NCBI GenBank assembly: GCA_902168105.1
Contig: CABHOY010000019.1
Coordinates: 496,001-560,000 of the forward strand
Reading direction: 5' to 3'
Length of the DNA: 64,000 nucleotides
From: an uncultured Flavihumibacter sp.
Lineage (GTDB): Bacteria > Bacteroidota > Bacteroidia > Chitinophagales > Chitinophagaceae
Positions within the stretch are counted from its first letter, which is position 1, and the number at the start of each line of letters is the position of its first letter. The notes beneath the pieces were generated by a model. The model did no database searches. It saw nothing but the letters and a program-made list of their open reading frames with translations, and was not told the origin of the DNA. This document shows, in pieces, positions 8,020 through 16,776 of this stretch. The position numbers and the translations under genes are program-made.

Positions 8020-10356
8020 TCAGGCCGTTACACCTACTCTCAATGCCTTTAAACCGCTCAATCCCTGAAGATCTTCCAGTTCAAGTTCTTCCAGGTCATT
8101 GTTCAATGTTCCTTTTTCCTGCAGGTAGTGAATAAATGGGAGATAATCTTCAACATCTTTATTATCGAAATAGATCAGTACGATCTTATCAGGTTGTGTG
8201 AGCCGCTCTTCGGTATTACGTATGTGCACCTTATCGATCCTTTTTTTGATCATCTGATACCTGATGTTATAAGCGCCTTCCACGTCAAACTTTCTCTCAT
8301 CAGCTCTGAAGCTGATATCGATCGCATGATTGTGCACAAATACCAGTTGTGTCGTGCGCATTGGTATCGGCATATCAGGCAACAAAGACGCTGTCAGCTT
8401 CGCTACGGCCGCCATTGAAGAAAGCTGCCATAAGCGCAGGTTCTTCAGGTGGAAGTGATTGAACGGATGATCAGGGGCGAAGGATTGTCCGATATAGATA
8501 TCATATTCCACTCCATCTGTCCTGAACTTTTCAAAGTAACAGGGATATGAACGTTGCAGCTGGTCTTTCTCCGATTCAAAATAATTGTTCACCACATTAT
8601 TGATCATCTGCATAGACACCTCCAACGCATGTTTATTGCCATGCACATTACTATTGAACTTATCCAGTGCCATCATATAGTCGGCCAGCAAAGCATTGTT
8701 ACCATTCAGCTTTGACAGATGTACCAGGTAAGGTGTCGTCTCTTCCCGGAAGAAGGTCACCAGTCTATCTTCATCACTACCATTCAGCAACTCCTGTCCC
8801 AACACATCCTTCCACTTACTGCATTTATAGATCATTTCTTCCTGCAGCACTGAATGATGTTCAAGTTGTAAAGCCGTCAGGGTATTCATCAGCAGGTTCA
8901 GATGACCATCCAGGTCGGAGATGATGGCCTTGTTCCTTTCCAGGGTCGAATTCCTTATATCCACCGCACCATATAGCGGGAATACATCATTGAAATGGAT
9001 CGTTTCCGTCTTTTCCGGCAATCCCCGTTTCCTGTCGTGCAGATAGTGCCAGGCCACCTCATTAAATTTCCACTGTACAGAGGGCTGAATGGAGGTAAAT
9101 TTCTCTTTAATGATATTTTCTATCTCGAGGTTAAACTCGTCTATATAGACCTGCATCAGGCTTCCTATAGCCAATAAGGCGGGTTCCAGCAGGGTTAATG
9201 CTGTTTCATCAAAAGTATCATCCTCCCAGGTATGCATAGCCAGTACGCCTACCGGTTGACGGTTGTAAAATACAGGCATCAACGCGAGCGACCTGACTTT
9301 TAATTTCCGGAAGTGTTCCAGGAAACTAATTTCCATCTCCTTCAGGCCAAAGATATCTCTTGAGAAAAAAGAGTTCGGATTGGAGAAATAACCTTTCGCC
9401 TGTTTACGGAAGACTTCAGGTGACAGCCTTTCTCCCCATACCTCGAACAGGATGCCTGTTCCTCCCTTCCTATACCCATAAACGGGCTCATTGTTTATTG
9501 TTACCAGCGGGAAGAGGTCGAACTCTATCTTATTATTCCCAACGATCGTTTTCAGTGACTGGATAACATGGAGATAGCTGGTTTCATCATTATCCGGCGT
9601 TCTTGCCAGTCTGACGCTTTCGATATTCTCAACGGCTTTCTCGGCTGTTACATCGGATATTGTTACTACGGTTATCCCACGGAACGAGAACATGGACAAA
9701 GGCATGATCTTCTCCAGTATATCCAATGTTCCATCTTCCGCCATCTTTATAGATAATTCCTTGAAGTCAGGCATCGGTAATTGTCCGTTTGGTATCACCT
9801 CCAGGAAATCTGTATTAAGATGTACTGCAAAATATTGCAGCAACCCGGTTTGCATATTAGTACCTGCATGATACTGCTCAACCTGTGCAGGGATGCGAAA
9901 ATTATACAGCCGTTGCAGCACGAATGCATACACCATATGCAGCCGCGTTTTATGATATTCCTCGGGCGTCTTCACCACCACATACTTATCCTGATCAGAC
10001 ACCGTTCCTTCCATCAGTTCGTGCAACATGGGGGTAGCATAGAAGATAACGGGCTGGAATGGGAAGCCCAATCCCCAGGCTACTTCAAACTCATTTAACA
10101 AAGGCGGTGAGAGACAGACGTACATCTGTTCCAGCAACTCTTCATATTCATGAATATTATCAATCGAGAGAGTAATGTTCTGTAAGTTATGCTTGTCAAA
10201 CAGTGCAAGTGCGTTCTTGTATATACCAGCCTTGGCCGTTTTTTCTCCTGCAACCCGCCTGCGGAGGTAGTCAATGAAGGGGTTAAAAGAAATGGCCGTA
10301 TCCAGCGGGAAAGGTAGTGCCTTGTTGCCGGAAAGGTCCAGTATGTTCTTTTTCAT
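8020..10356 (-). CDS. Large GAF-domain protein of unknown role
   Basis: 778 residues from the ATG at 10356; the in-frame TTG at 10386 overlaps a promoter-like element and was rejected. A GAF-like fold is suggested around residues 290-430 (LALMPVFYNRQPVGVLAMHTW followed by the helix ending in AIGSLMQVYIDE). No kinase, cyclase or HTH motif could be seen in the remaining ~350 C-terminal residues, and there are no transmembrane segments, so it is probably a cytoplasmic sensor or scaffold. An AraC regulator follows on the same strand. Similar-looking GAF proteins are common in Chitinophagaceae, but I cannot name a function. Confidence 0.7.
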   Translation of the reverse strand: MKKNILDLSGNKALPFPLDTAISFNPFIDYLRRRVAGEKTAKAGIYKNALALFDKHNLQNITLSIDNIHEYEELLEQMYVCLSPPLLNEFEVAWGLGFPFQPVIFYATPMLHELMEGTVSDQDKYVVVKTPEEYHKTRLHMVYAFVLQRLYNFRIPAQVEQYHAGTNMQTGLLQYFAVHLNTDFLEVIPNGQLPMPDFKELSIKMAEDGTLDILEKIMPLSMFSFRGITVVTISDVTAEKAVENIESVRLARTPDNDETSYLHVIQSLKTIVGNNKIEFDLFPLVTINNEPVYGYRKGGTGILFEVWGERLSPEVFRKQAKGYFSNPNSFFSRDIFGLKEMEISFLEHFRKLKVRSLALMPVFYNRQPVGVLAMHTWEDDTFDETALTLLEPALLAIGSLMQVYIDEFNLEIENIIKEKFTSIQPSVQWKFNEVAWHYLHDRKRGLPEKTETIHFNDVFPLYGAVDIRNSTLERNKAIISDLDGHLNLLMNTLTALQLEHHSVLQEEMIYKCSKWKDVLGQELLNGSDEDRLVTFFREETTPYLVHLSKLNGNNALLADYMMALDKFNSNVHGNKHALEVSMQMINNVVNNYFESEKDQLQRSYPCYFEKFRTDGVEYDIYIGQSFAPDHPFNHFHLKNLRLWQLSSMAAVAKLTASLLPDMPIPMRTTQLVFVHNHAIDISFRADERKFDVEGAYNIRYQMIKKRIDKVHIRNTEERLTQPDKIVLIYFDNKDVEDYLPFIHYLQEKGTLNNDLEELELEDLQGLSGLKALRVGVTA

Positions 10357-10383
10357 GGCGTAGATATCTTTGCTGCGTTGATA

Positions 10384-10391
10384 CAAATTTA
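10384..10391 (-). promoter_or_regulatory. -7 element for the GAF gene
   Basis: CAAATTTA on the plus strand reads TAAATTTG on the minus strand, an exact TAnnTTTG, 27 nt before the ATG at 10356. No clear TTG -33 box was found at the right distance, so it is a half-supported promoter. Confidence 0.45.
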
Positions 10392-10424
10392 GTGAACATA
10401 CGTAAAATGGGGAATAAATTGAAG

Positions 10425-10874
10425 TCAGGCGTAAGAAAGATCCCTGTTACTGCTTTGCAAGTTTATATACTTTTCAAATATTTGATTGTCGTAATATCGG
10501 AATGTTTGAGGAGGGCTAAATCGTGGGAATTCTTTCTTGATCACATCCAGGCTTATATCATCATCCAGTCTGCAAATTTCCTTTAGAGAAATCCCAATCG
10601 CCATATCTACGTTTTTATAATATTCCTGATAACGTTTTTCATCAATCCCGAGACGATTTCGATATTCTTGCCATAGCTGTTCCGGGGCCATTTTAAGGAT
10701 ACTTTCCACACGACAATAACCAATTACAGCTTTTACGGGTAAGGTGCAATATACTATTATAATATCTCCCGGATCTACACTTGGTGTAGCCTTTCGAAGT
10801 TCAATAGATTTCTCTCCATTAAAGATCTTTTCCGCAAATTCCGGCTTAATCGATATTAGCATTACTTTACTCAT
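10425..10874 (-). CDS. ASCH (PUA-like) domain protein
   Basis: 149 residues. The first 100 show the ASCH pattern: an initial strand with ISIKPEFAEKIFNGEKSIELRK (the conserved G-x-K-x-x-E-x-R), then DIIIVYCTLPVKAVIGYCRV. ASCH folds bind RNA or modified nucleosides. The gene's ATG overlaps the stop of the upstream 693-residue gene as ATGA (10871-10874), so the two are translationally coupled and very likely work together. An RNA-binding or RNA-hydrolysing accessory role is inferred. Confidence 0.82.
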   Translation of the reverse strand: MSKVMLISIKPEFAEKIFNGEKSIELRKATPSVDPGDIIIVYCTLPVKAVIGYCRVESILKMAPEQLWQEYRNRLGIDEKRYQEYYKNVDMAIGISLKEICRLDDDISLDVIKKEFPRFSPPQTFRYYDNQIFEKYINLQSSNRDLSYA

Positions 10875-12952
10875 ATATGACCTCTTTGACTGAGCTTATA
10901 AATTTCGTTAAATACGTCTTTTCCTACTTCTACCGGACTGGTGAAAGAATTAGGAACACGTCCACATCTCTTCATCACAGCACATATTGTTTCGTAAGAT
11001 ATAACCTTTTTGAAAACTTCTGTATCACTAAACCGAATAGCTTTTATCTCCTTATAAGCATCTCCGTTAGTCATTCTACTAATATTTTGCCATTCGTAAA
11101 TACCAAAGTTTTTAAATCTTTGGTATAAACTCTTTGCCTGTCCGGTGTAAACTTCTTCCATATAAGAACATCCAACAATCCCCTTGTTCCTATCTATTCC
11201 AGAGAAAGGATCTTCACTTACATACCACAATATTCTTGCCGGGGCTTTTTCCGAGACAGGCTTTACATTTCTATAGTAAATGTTCTCTTTACTCCATACT
11301 AACTTCGCCTCCGCACCAAATAGAGTCTGATTACTTGCCAGGTGATCAAACAATTGAGATGCCCACAGCGATTTTATAGGGATTATATAAGTCGGGATAC
11401 CCAGATCAAGGAATTTTAATGGCCATAACTTCCTTTCAAGTTGTAACTTCAGGTCTTCCAAAATATCATTATCAATTATTCTAATCTTGTCCCCAATAAT
11501 CTTCAATTGTCCGCTATTTTTGGCAACGATAGGATTCTTCAGCACATCTGCAAACATATACTGCCCCTCGAGAATTATTTTATCCCAACTGTCCTTTTTG
11601 CGTTCGAAACCAAATCCCTCTATTATCTCCTGTTGCGTAGCGGTAAGCTTGTCGTCAAGAATACGGATCAAATGCTTCCTTTCTTTAAGTGCTAACTGGC
11701 ATATATCATATAACAATTGTTGAAACAAAACATCTTGAATTTTTACCCTTGCGGTCCGTAGTACCTTTATTAAAATGTGATCATTTTCAAAACATGCTGC
11801 AAAAATACCGAGGCAATTTCCATGAATATCTTTTACTATCCAGACCGTATTATTGCTTACATCTGCAGCTATACCTGAAAGCAGGAGATGAAACAAATGT
11901 TTCCTTTCATTCAGATTATGCTGCCAAAATACATCCACAAGGCGGCTAATATCATTTGCACTGATCTTACTATAATCGTACCTGGCACCTGCAACCCTAT
12001 ATGTCGCATAATCTTTCGAATTCAGTAAATAGTCTATGATCAAAATAAAATCCAGTGGACGCAATACTCTGACATTATAAACGCTGTAAATATCCTCACT
12101 TCTGTCAAGAATACCCGTATCCATTGTAATGAAATATTTCAATCCGGCGGCAATACATTCTGCCAGCTGCATACGGTCAGATATGTCATTTTCCGATAAG
12201 CCTTTCATGATACCCTTCAATTTTTCGAACACCAGATCTCTTTCATTTGGTCTAAAACGAACCATTTCAAAAGAGTTGAGAATACTCCTTGTATTCTCTG
12301 CCCGCTTTTTGTCGGTATCCCTGTTTATTTCATTATAAATTTCCTGTGCGTAGAAATATTGCACTTCTTCTTCAAGCCAATCGGCCTGTAACGACATCAC
12401 CTCAACATTCTCAGGGCAATTATCATCTCTAAATTTAATAATAATATTAGCATCCAGAAGAGCCTTAATCTTATCTGTCTCCCATGTTAGCAATGAGAAC
12501 AGATCGCTATTCCCAAAATCATACCTCCATTTTATCAGCGATTTGTTTTGGTTATTATGTCCTTTTTTCTCTTTAACAGGTTTAAAGCCATACTTCTTCC
12601 AAAAACCTGAAGCCTCTTTATAGTCCTCTCTGCAACTAAGCGTTATTCCTTTAACCTTGTATTGAAATTTGTCTCTCAGAGAATCAACCAACCTGCCGGC
12701 TACCCCATTACCCCGGTGTTCATTGTTAATACATAAATGTGTAATGGAAACAAGCTGCTTACTCCGGATAATCCTAAACAGCAAATACCCTATCAACCTG
12801 TCAGATTCAATCGCTCCTAAAATGCAATTTTTACTTGCATGTTCATAAAATGCCCCATCAGGAAACATCCCTAATTTCCTGGCATTTTTTCTACCTAGAA
12901 CAATAACATCCTGTAATAGAGGATCTTTCCGTGAAATAGTTATAACGTTCAT
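10871..12952 (-). CDS. GNAT-PIN-GNAT-like-ASCH-like multidomain protein
   Basis: 693 residues, far longer than either a GNAT or a PIN protein alone. Residues 1-145 form a GNAT acetyltransferase with the acetyl-CoA loop R80-G-N-G-V-A. Residues 160-305 look like a PIN nuclease: D167 in LLDANIIIKF, E204, D259 in SDRMQLAECIAAG, and D278 in FITMDTGILD supply the acidic metal site. Residues ~320-460 resemble a second, degenerate GNAT without a clear CoA loop. Residues ~480-693 look PUA/ASCH-like (ARILWYVSEDPF, KGIVGCSYMEEV). The pair with the ASCH gene is isolated among housekeeping genes and seems richer in A+T by eye, suggesting acquisition. A tRNA- or RNA-targeting toxin or defence role is inferred, not shown. 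Confidence 0.72.
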   Translation of the reverse strand: MNVITISRKDPLLQDVIVLGRKNARKLGMFPDGAFYEHASKNCILGAIESDRLIGYLLFRIIRSKQLVSITHLCINNEHRGNGVAGRLVDSLRDKFQYKVKGITLSCREDYKEASGFWKKYGFKPVKEKKGHNNQNKSLIKWRYDFGNSDLFSLLTWETDKIKALLDANIIIKFRDDNCPENVEVMSLQADWLEEEVQYFYAQEIYNEINRDTDKKRAENTRSILNSFEMVRFRPNERDLVFEKLKGIMKGLSENDISDRMQLAECIAAGLKYFITMDTGILDRSEDIYSVYNVRVLRPLDFILIIDYLLNSKDYATYRVAGARYDYSKISANDISRLVDVFWQHNLNERKHLFHLLLSGIAADVSNNTVWIVKDIHGNCLGIFAACFENDHILIKVLRTARVKIQDVLFQQLLYDICQLALKERKHLIRILDDKLTATQQEIIEGFGFERKKDSWDKIILEGQYMFADVLKNPIVAKNSGQLKIIGDKIRIIDNDILEDLKLQLERKLWPLKFLDLGIPTYIIPIKSLWASQLFDHLASNQTLFGAEAKLVWSKENIYYRNVKPVSEKAPARILWYVSEDPFSGIDRNKGIVGCSYMEEVYTGQAKSLYQRFKNFGIYEWQNISRMTNGDAYKEIKAIRFSDTEVFKKVISYETICAVMKRCGRVPNSFTSPVEVGKDVFNEIYKLSQRGHI

Positions 12953-13074
12953 TTAGCTCTATATAAGATTATAGGATAAACGAAGTTTTTCAATGGCTAT
13001 GAGAGGAGTCGATATTCGAATGTACTATTTTTCTGATAAGATTATTTTCTTTGATACACTTATATTTACTCACA

Positions 13075-13455
13075 TCAGTTATTTCTAAACACCGTTTCCA
13101 GCAATACTCCCCCAGGCGTACGCAGAAAGATCCGCCGCTCGCCTATATCAGGAAGGTCCATTAGAGAATACCTTATTTTCAGATCGATCAGCCTTTGTTT
13201 AAACCCGTCATAATCTTCCATAAAGAACGCTGTATGATCAATGGCTTCCGCAGGTGCATTTCCTTTCCGGTCATGATAAAATGAGCTGGGTATAAGATGT
13301 ACCAGCGGGGCGTCTTTCCAATACAACCAATATCCGGGCATGGCCCTGGCAATGGCGGCTGGTCTTGGCCCTTCCACCATGTCAAAAACGCGTATGAAAA
13401 AGTCCCTTGTTTCTTCAAGATGATCTGTTCGCAGGGTAGTATGATCGATATGCAT
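13075..13455 (-). CDS. VOC/glyoxalase-superfamily protein
   Basis: 126 residues, one complete pair of beta-alpha-beta-beta-beta modules. Likely metal ligands are H5 (HIDHTTL), the His in AIDHTAFF and the Glu in GVLLETVF near the C-terminus, as in glyoxalase-fold enzymes. The substrate is unknown. A CAACTTTG on the minus strand just upstream (near 13480-13487) resembles a -7 element with one mismatch. It is not coupled to neighbours. Confidence 0.8.
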   Translation of the reverse strand: MHIDHTTLRTDHLEETRDFFIRVFDMVEGPRPAAIARAMPGYWLYWKDAPLVHLIPSSFYHDRKGNAPAEAIDHTAFFMEDYDGFKQRLIDLKIRYSLMDLPDIGERRIFLRTPGGVLLETVFRNN

Positions 13456-13515
13456 AGATCAGAATGTTTAATAACTTATGCAAAGTTGGAGCAGTATCGT
13501 AATAGAAGAATTGAA

Positions 13516-13668
13516 CTAGTTATAGGTATGCTCGTTGATCATATGTTGTCCTTTTCCCCTCATGATATAAAGCAGTTCAAAATGAGTGTGCCTATGCAGG
13601 AGCAGGGGCCATTTGTCTGTGATGACATAGTCTATTTCCAGCTGCCGTGTGAAATACCGGGTGTACAT
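13516..13668 (-). pseudogene. Truncated N-terminal cupin fragment of an AraC-type regulator
   Basis: From the ATG at 13668 the minus strand encodes 50 residues before TAG at 13516-13518. They include WPLLLHRHTHFELLYIMRGKG, the His-rich first half of an AraC-type sensory cupin. Everything after the first strands, including the DNA-binding domain, is missing. It lies between the VOC gene and the exported-protein gene, so a deletion probably removed the rest. The opposite-strand open frame through this region (13297-13695) shows no family resemblance. Confidence 0.6.
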
Positions 13669-13711
13669 GGGGGAAAATTACGGGAATTCCCGTAATTCTC
13701 TATTCCCATGT
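13665..13711. repeat. Nested palindrome
   Basis: A perfect 22-nt palindrome at 13676-13697 (half site AATTACGGGAA) is enclosed by a second inverted repeat, ACATGGG (13665-13671) with CCCATGT (13705-13711). It abuts the start of the AraC fragment at 13668. No T-run follows on either strand, so it is more like a protein-binding site or cruciform than a terminator. Confidence 0.55.
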
Positions 13712-13748
13712 TTTTGGGGGTCACGTTGATACGAGGCGTTAGGGGGGA

Positions 13749-14855
13749 CTAAAAGCTTTGTATAAGTCTTATACCAGGTGTAACACCTTTGAAGAATTCA
13801 TGAAAATACAGGACAGGCTCGATCTTCGTCTTTCCTTCAAAAAGCGACATACGTCCAATACCTGTGCGGAAAGTATGTTTCTCAAAATAGTCGCCGCTTC
13901 TGTGAATAAGATAACTTACTGAGAAAACATATTGCAGATAGGGTTCTTTCTTTCCGGCATCCTTCCTTGTCGGACCACTACCATATACCACCGTCAGGAA
14001 GTCATTCCTGTAGGTTTTCAACTTGCCTTCACTGTCCTTGCCGAAGAAAAAGTTGGGTTCCCAGTAAGCCCCGAATTCACGCGTTTTATTATTCCTGGCC
14101 ATTGATCCGGTTATTGTCGTAGCACCCAGGCTGAAGGAAGGCACAAAGTAATTTTTGTAGTTCTGGATGTTGGCAGAAACTTTGAATTCCAGATAGTCGC
14201 CGCGTGTACTAAGTGAACCTCCTGTCAGTCGGGCCGATATGGCATAATCCTTCCTGATATGCATCATGCCTTTATCATCCCTCACCCAATCGGAGTAGAC
14301 ATTTTCGCTGAGACTGACCAGCCGTGCCTGTAACCGTCCGTCGGTATAGTTGGCAAGATCATTCAGGTGGTTCACAAAAAAACTGATCCTGTACCGGTGA
14401 ATGGTCTTCTGTCCGGGTACCGGCACTACACCAATAAAATGGACTGTATCCTGTTCCAGTTTCAACGCGGCTACATCATCCTGCAGTACCAGATAGCTGG
14501 TCCCTGCGGGTCTTGACTGCCTTAGGCGGATCTTCTTTGCAGCCGGCGGTTCCATTACATAATCAATACGTTTTACAGACAGCTCGTCGGATAGTGAATC
14601 TTTTAGGGGGGCCAGATCTTTGAGGAATATCTTCAGCAGTGAATCGATATTTGCTACCCGGGCGAGGTCCCTCATACCAACGAGTTCCACCTGCATTTTA
14701 TCGCCCTTATCCAGCGCTATCAGGAAACGTCTGTTGATCTCATTCGCAGGCAGGTCAAAGATCCGGTCTTCATTGGTAGCGGGCTGATTTTCCTGGGCAT
14801 GCGTTATCCCTGTGATGCTCATAAAGAGCATCAGAAAGTAAATGCTTGTCTTCAT
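13749..14855 (-). CDS. Exported protein of the sigma/anti-sigma set, function unknown
   Basis: 368 residues with a clear signal peptide at 1-20 (Lys followed by a hydrophobic run, then A-Q-E). The C-terminal half alternates polar and aromatic residues in a beta-rich pattern (YRNDFLTVVYGSGPTRKD, YLQYVFSVSYLIH), like periplasmic or outer-membrane barrel proteins. It is the last gene in a sigma - anti-sigma - exported protein operon, 8 nt after the anti-sigma gene, so it may sense or execute an envelope response. No family recognised. Confidence 0.65.
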   Translation of the reverse strand: MKTSIYFLMLFMSITGITHAQENQPATNEDRIFDLPANEINRRFLIALDKGDKMQVELVGMRDLARVANIDSLLKIFLKDLAPLKDSLSDELSVKRIDYVMEPPAAKKIRLRQSRPAGTSYLVLQDDVAALKLEQDTVHFIGVVPVPGQKTIHRYRISFFVNHLNDLANYTDGRLQARLVSLSENVYSDWVRDDKGMMHIRKDYAISARLTGGSLSTRGDYLEFKVSANIQNYKNYFVPSFSLGATTITGSMARNNKTREFGAYWEPNFFFGKDSEGKLKTYRNDFLTVVYGSGPTRKDAGKKEPYLQYVFSVSYLIHRSGDYFEKHTFRTGIGRMSLFEGKTKIEPVLYFHEFFKGVTPGIRLIQSF

Positions 14856-14863
14856 TTTTCTAT

Positions 14864-15496
14864 TTAGTTTTTGGGAGAAAGTGTTTTAGATGTTTTGTCG
14901 GCCACCACCTGGCTGGCGAAACCTGCCGGGCCGCTGATCGCTATTTTGAATTGTTTATGCTCGGGGTATACATAGGCATTGCCGATCACATCCCCACCTA
15001 CCTCATTAATATGCACTACACGCATTTTCCGGGGTGCTGCTGCCACTGTCGCCGTTTCTTCCTGTATGGTATCTGTATGGGGGATCACGTTTATTACAGG
15101 CGGCATTATGGCCGCTACGTCAGGTGTAACGGCAACTCTCTTTTCCGTTGAAGAAGCTGTTCTCTTTCTTGCAGGTACATCTGCAGGCATTGACGTCACG
15201 CGATTGCTGACAATAACCTGTTCCGCTTGCACATTCGAATCTTTTATAGCCACACGCGAAACAGGAGAGGATACATTGTCTTTATGCCCCTGTTTCGGCA
15301 GAACGACCACCATACAGCCAATGAACAAACAGGCCGCTGCCCAGTACCAGATGGTCCTCTTTTTATCCCTTTTTTCGTCCAGCCGAAGGTGCAGACGGTC
15401 CCAGGCGGCCATTTTATCAAACGGCGCCTCTCCTGGCAGACCTTCCAGTCTGTCCAGCTTATCTATCCAGCTATCACTGCGTTTTTCGTTTGACAT
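14864..15496 (-). CDS. Single-pass membrane protein, probable anti-sigma factor
   Basis: 210 residues from the ATG at 15496 (an in-frame TTG two codons earlier is the alternative). Residues 1-45 are charged and cytoplasmic, a single membrane helix follows near 47-66 (IWYWAAACLFIGCMVVVL), and the rest is a low-complexity periplasmic part rich in Val, Ala and Thr. The layout and its 23-nt overlap with the sigma gene are typical of ECF anti-sigma factors, though no zinc-binding HxxxCxxC is present and sequence similarity to known families is weak. Confidence 0.65.
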   Translation of the reverse strand: MSNEKRSDSWIDKLDRLEGLPGEAPFDKMAAWDRLHLRLDEKRDKKRTIWYWAAACLFIGCMVVVLPKQGHKDNVSSPVSRVAIKDSNVQAEQVIVSNRVTSMPADVPARKRTASSTEKRVAVTPDVAAIMPPVINVIPHTDTIQEETATVAAAPRKMRVVHINEVGGDVIGNAYVYPEHKQFKIAISGPAGFASQVVADKTSKTLSPKN

Positions 15497-16049
15497 ACTC
15501 AATATTTTGCTGCGTTAGCATTTTTTGCAATAAGGATTTCGCCTTGCTTAACTGGGACTTGGAAGTCCCTTCTGATATTCCCAGTAATCCGGCTATTTCA
15601 CCGTGATTCATTCCCTCTATAACATAGAGGTTAAACACCGTCCTGTAACCTGCGGGCAATTGTATGACCAGGTTGAAAATCTCTGCCGCCGACAGGTCGT
15701 TCAGGATATTTTCTTCCAAAGCCATCGTTTCCGCTACATGTTCTGATACCACTACAAACGCGTTCTTCTTCCGCAGGAACATCAGGCATTCATTGATCAT
15801 GATCCTCTTTAACCAGCTGTATAAGGCTGCATCTCCCTGATAGTTCAGGTCCGGCAGGGCCTTAAAAAACTTATAAAAGCCGTCCAGCAGTAACTCTTCT
15901 GCATCCTGCTGATTTCTGACATAGCGGCGGCATACCATCAGCATCTTGTCTGACATCAGGTCAAACAGGTACCTCTGGGCGGCTGCACTGCCTTTTTTGG
16001 CTTCTTTTATGAGTTCCGGTATAGTCAAGGAAACAACGGGTTTATACAA
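15474..16049 (-). CDS. ECF-type RNA polymerase sigma factor
   Basis: 191 residues with sigma region 2 (YVRNQQDAEELLLDGFYKFF, the -10 recognition helix) and region 4 (LPAGYRTVFNLYVIEGMNHGEIAGLLGISEGTSKSQLSKAK, the -35-binding HTH). The only in-frame start that keeps region 2 is TTG at 16047-16049; an ATG at 16051-16053 is out of frame and stops after three codons, so initiation may be weak. It is followed by an overlapping probable anti-sigma gene and an exported protein. Confidence 0.86.
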   Translation of the reverse strand: MYKPVVSLTIPELIKEAKKGSAAAQRYLFDLMSDKMLMVCRRYVRNQQDAEELLLDGFYKFFKALPDLNYQGDAALYSWLKRIMINECLMFLRKKNAFVVVSEHVAETMALEENILNDLSAAEIFNLVIQLPAGYRTVFNLYVIEGMNHGEIAGLLGISEGTSKSQLSKAKSLLQKMLTQQNIEYVKRKTQ

Positions 16050-16140
16050 TCATAAATGCAGTTTAATGAGAAAGGGTTGCCTGGAAAAATAAAATTGTCC
16101 GGGAAAATTCTGCAAAAGAAAGGCTGGAAAATATAATTGT

Positions 16141-16776
16141 CTAGATCAACCGTTGTTCAGTGGCGATCTTGACCATAGCCGCCACATTCTTCACTTCAAA
16201 TTTCTGCAACAGGCTTTTGCGATGCGTCTCTACCGTCAATGGGCTTAAATGCAGCGCACCTGCTATATCGGAAGTTGTCATGCCGTCAGCAATAAGCTGC
16301 AGGATCTCCTTTTCTCTTTTTGTGAGTTTGGGGATCTCCCTTAATTCATTCGCCGATGGTTTAGCCAGGATCTCTTTCACGGCAGGACTGAAAGCGAACT
16401 GCCCAGTTATCGCTTCATTAATGCAGGATATCAATTCTTCTCCGGAGATGTTTTTAAGTAAATAACCCGTCGCTCCATTCTGCAACATCTGGAAGATCAT
16501 ACTGCGTTCACTATGATTACTCAGGGCCAACACGCTGGTAGCAGGCGACAGCTTCTTTATTTCCTTACAAAGGTCAATACCATTCACATCCGGGAGACTG
16601 ATATCCAGCAGGACGATATCTAAAGGATGCAGCTTCAGGAAATCAATAAAATCTGCTCCCGTCGTAAAACAACCTGTGATGATTATGTTTGTGGCACCCG
16701 CCAGTAATTTTTGCAATCCCTCCTGTACAATTGGATGATCATCAACAATAGCGAGTGTGATCTTATTATCCAGCAT
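16141..16776 (-). CDS. LuxR/NarL-type response regulator
   Basis: 211 residues. The receiver domain has the DD pair in VDDHPIVQEG, the phospho-acceptor Asp in IVLLDISLPDVNG, and the conserved Lys in YLLKNIS. The C-terminal LuxR HTH is intact (LTKREKEILQLIADGMTTSDIAGALHLSPLTVETH). Its start overlaps the kinase stop by 11 nt, so the two form one two-component system. Target genes cannot be inferred. Confidence 0.93.
   Translation of the reverse strand: MLDNKITLAIVDDHPIVQEGLQKLLAGATNIIITGCFTTGADFIDFLKLHPLDIVLLDISLPDVNGIDLCKEIKKLSPATSVLALSNHSERSMIFQMLQNGATGYLLKNISGEELISCINEAITGQFAFSPAVKEILAKPSANELREIPKLTKREKEILQLIADGMTTSDIAGALHLSPLTVETHRKSLLQKFEVKNVAAMVKIATEQRLI

Noticed and set aside
13297..13695. 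132-codon plus-strand frame
   Set aside because: Its first part is antisense to the VOC gene, and the second part covers the minus-strand AraC cupin fragment, which has clear family sequence.
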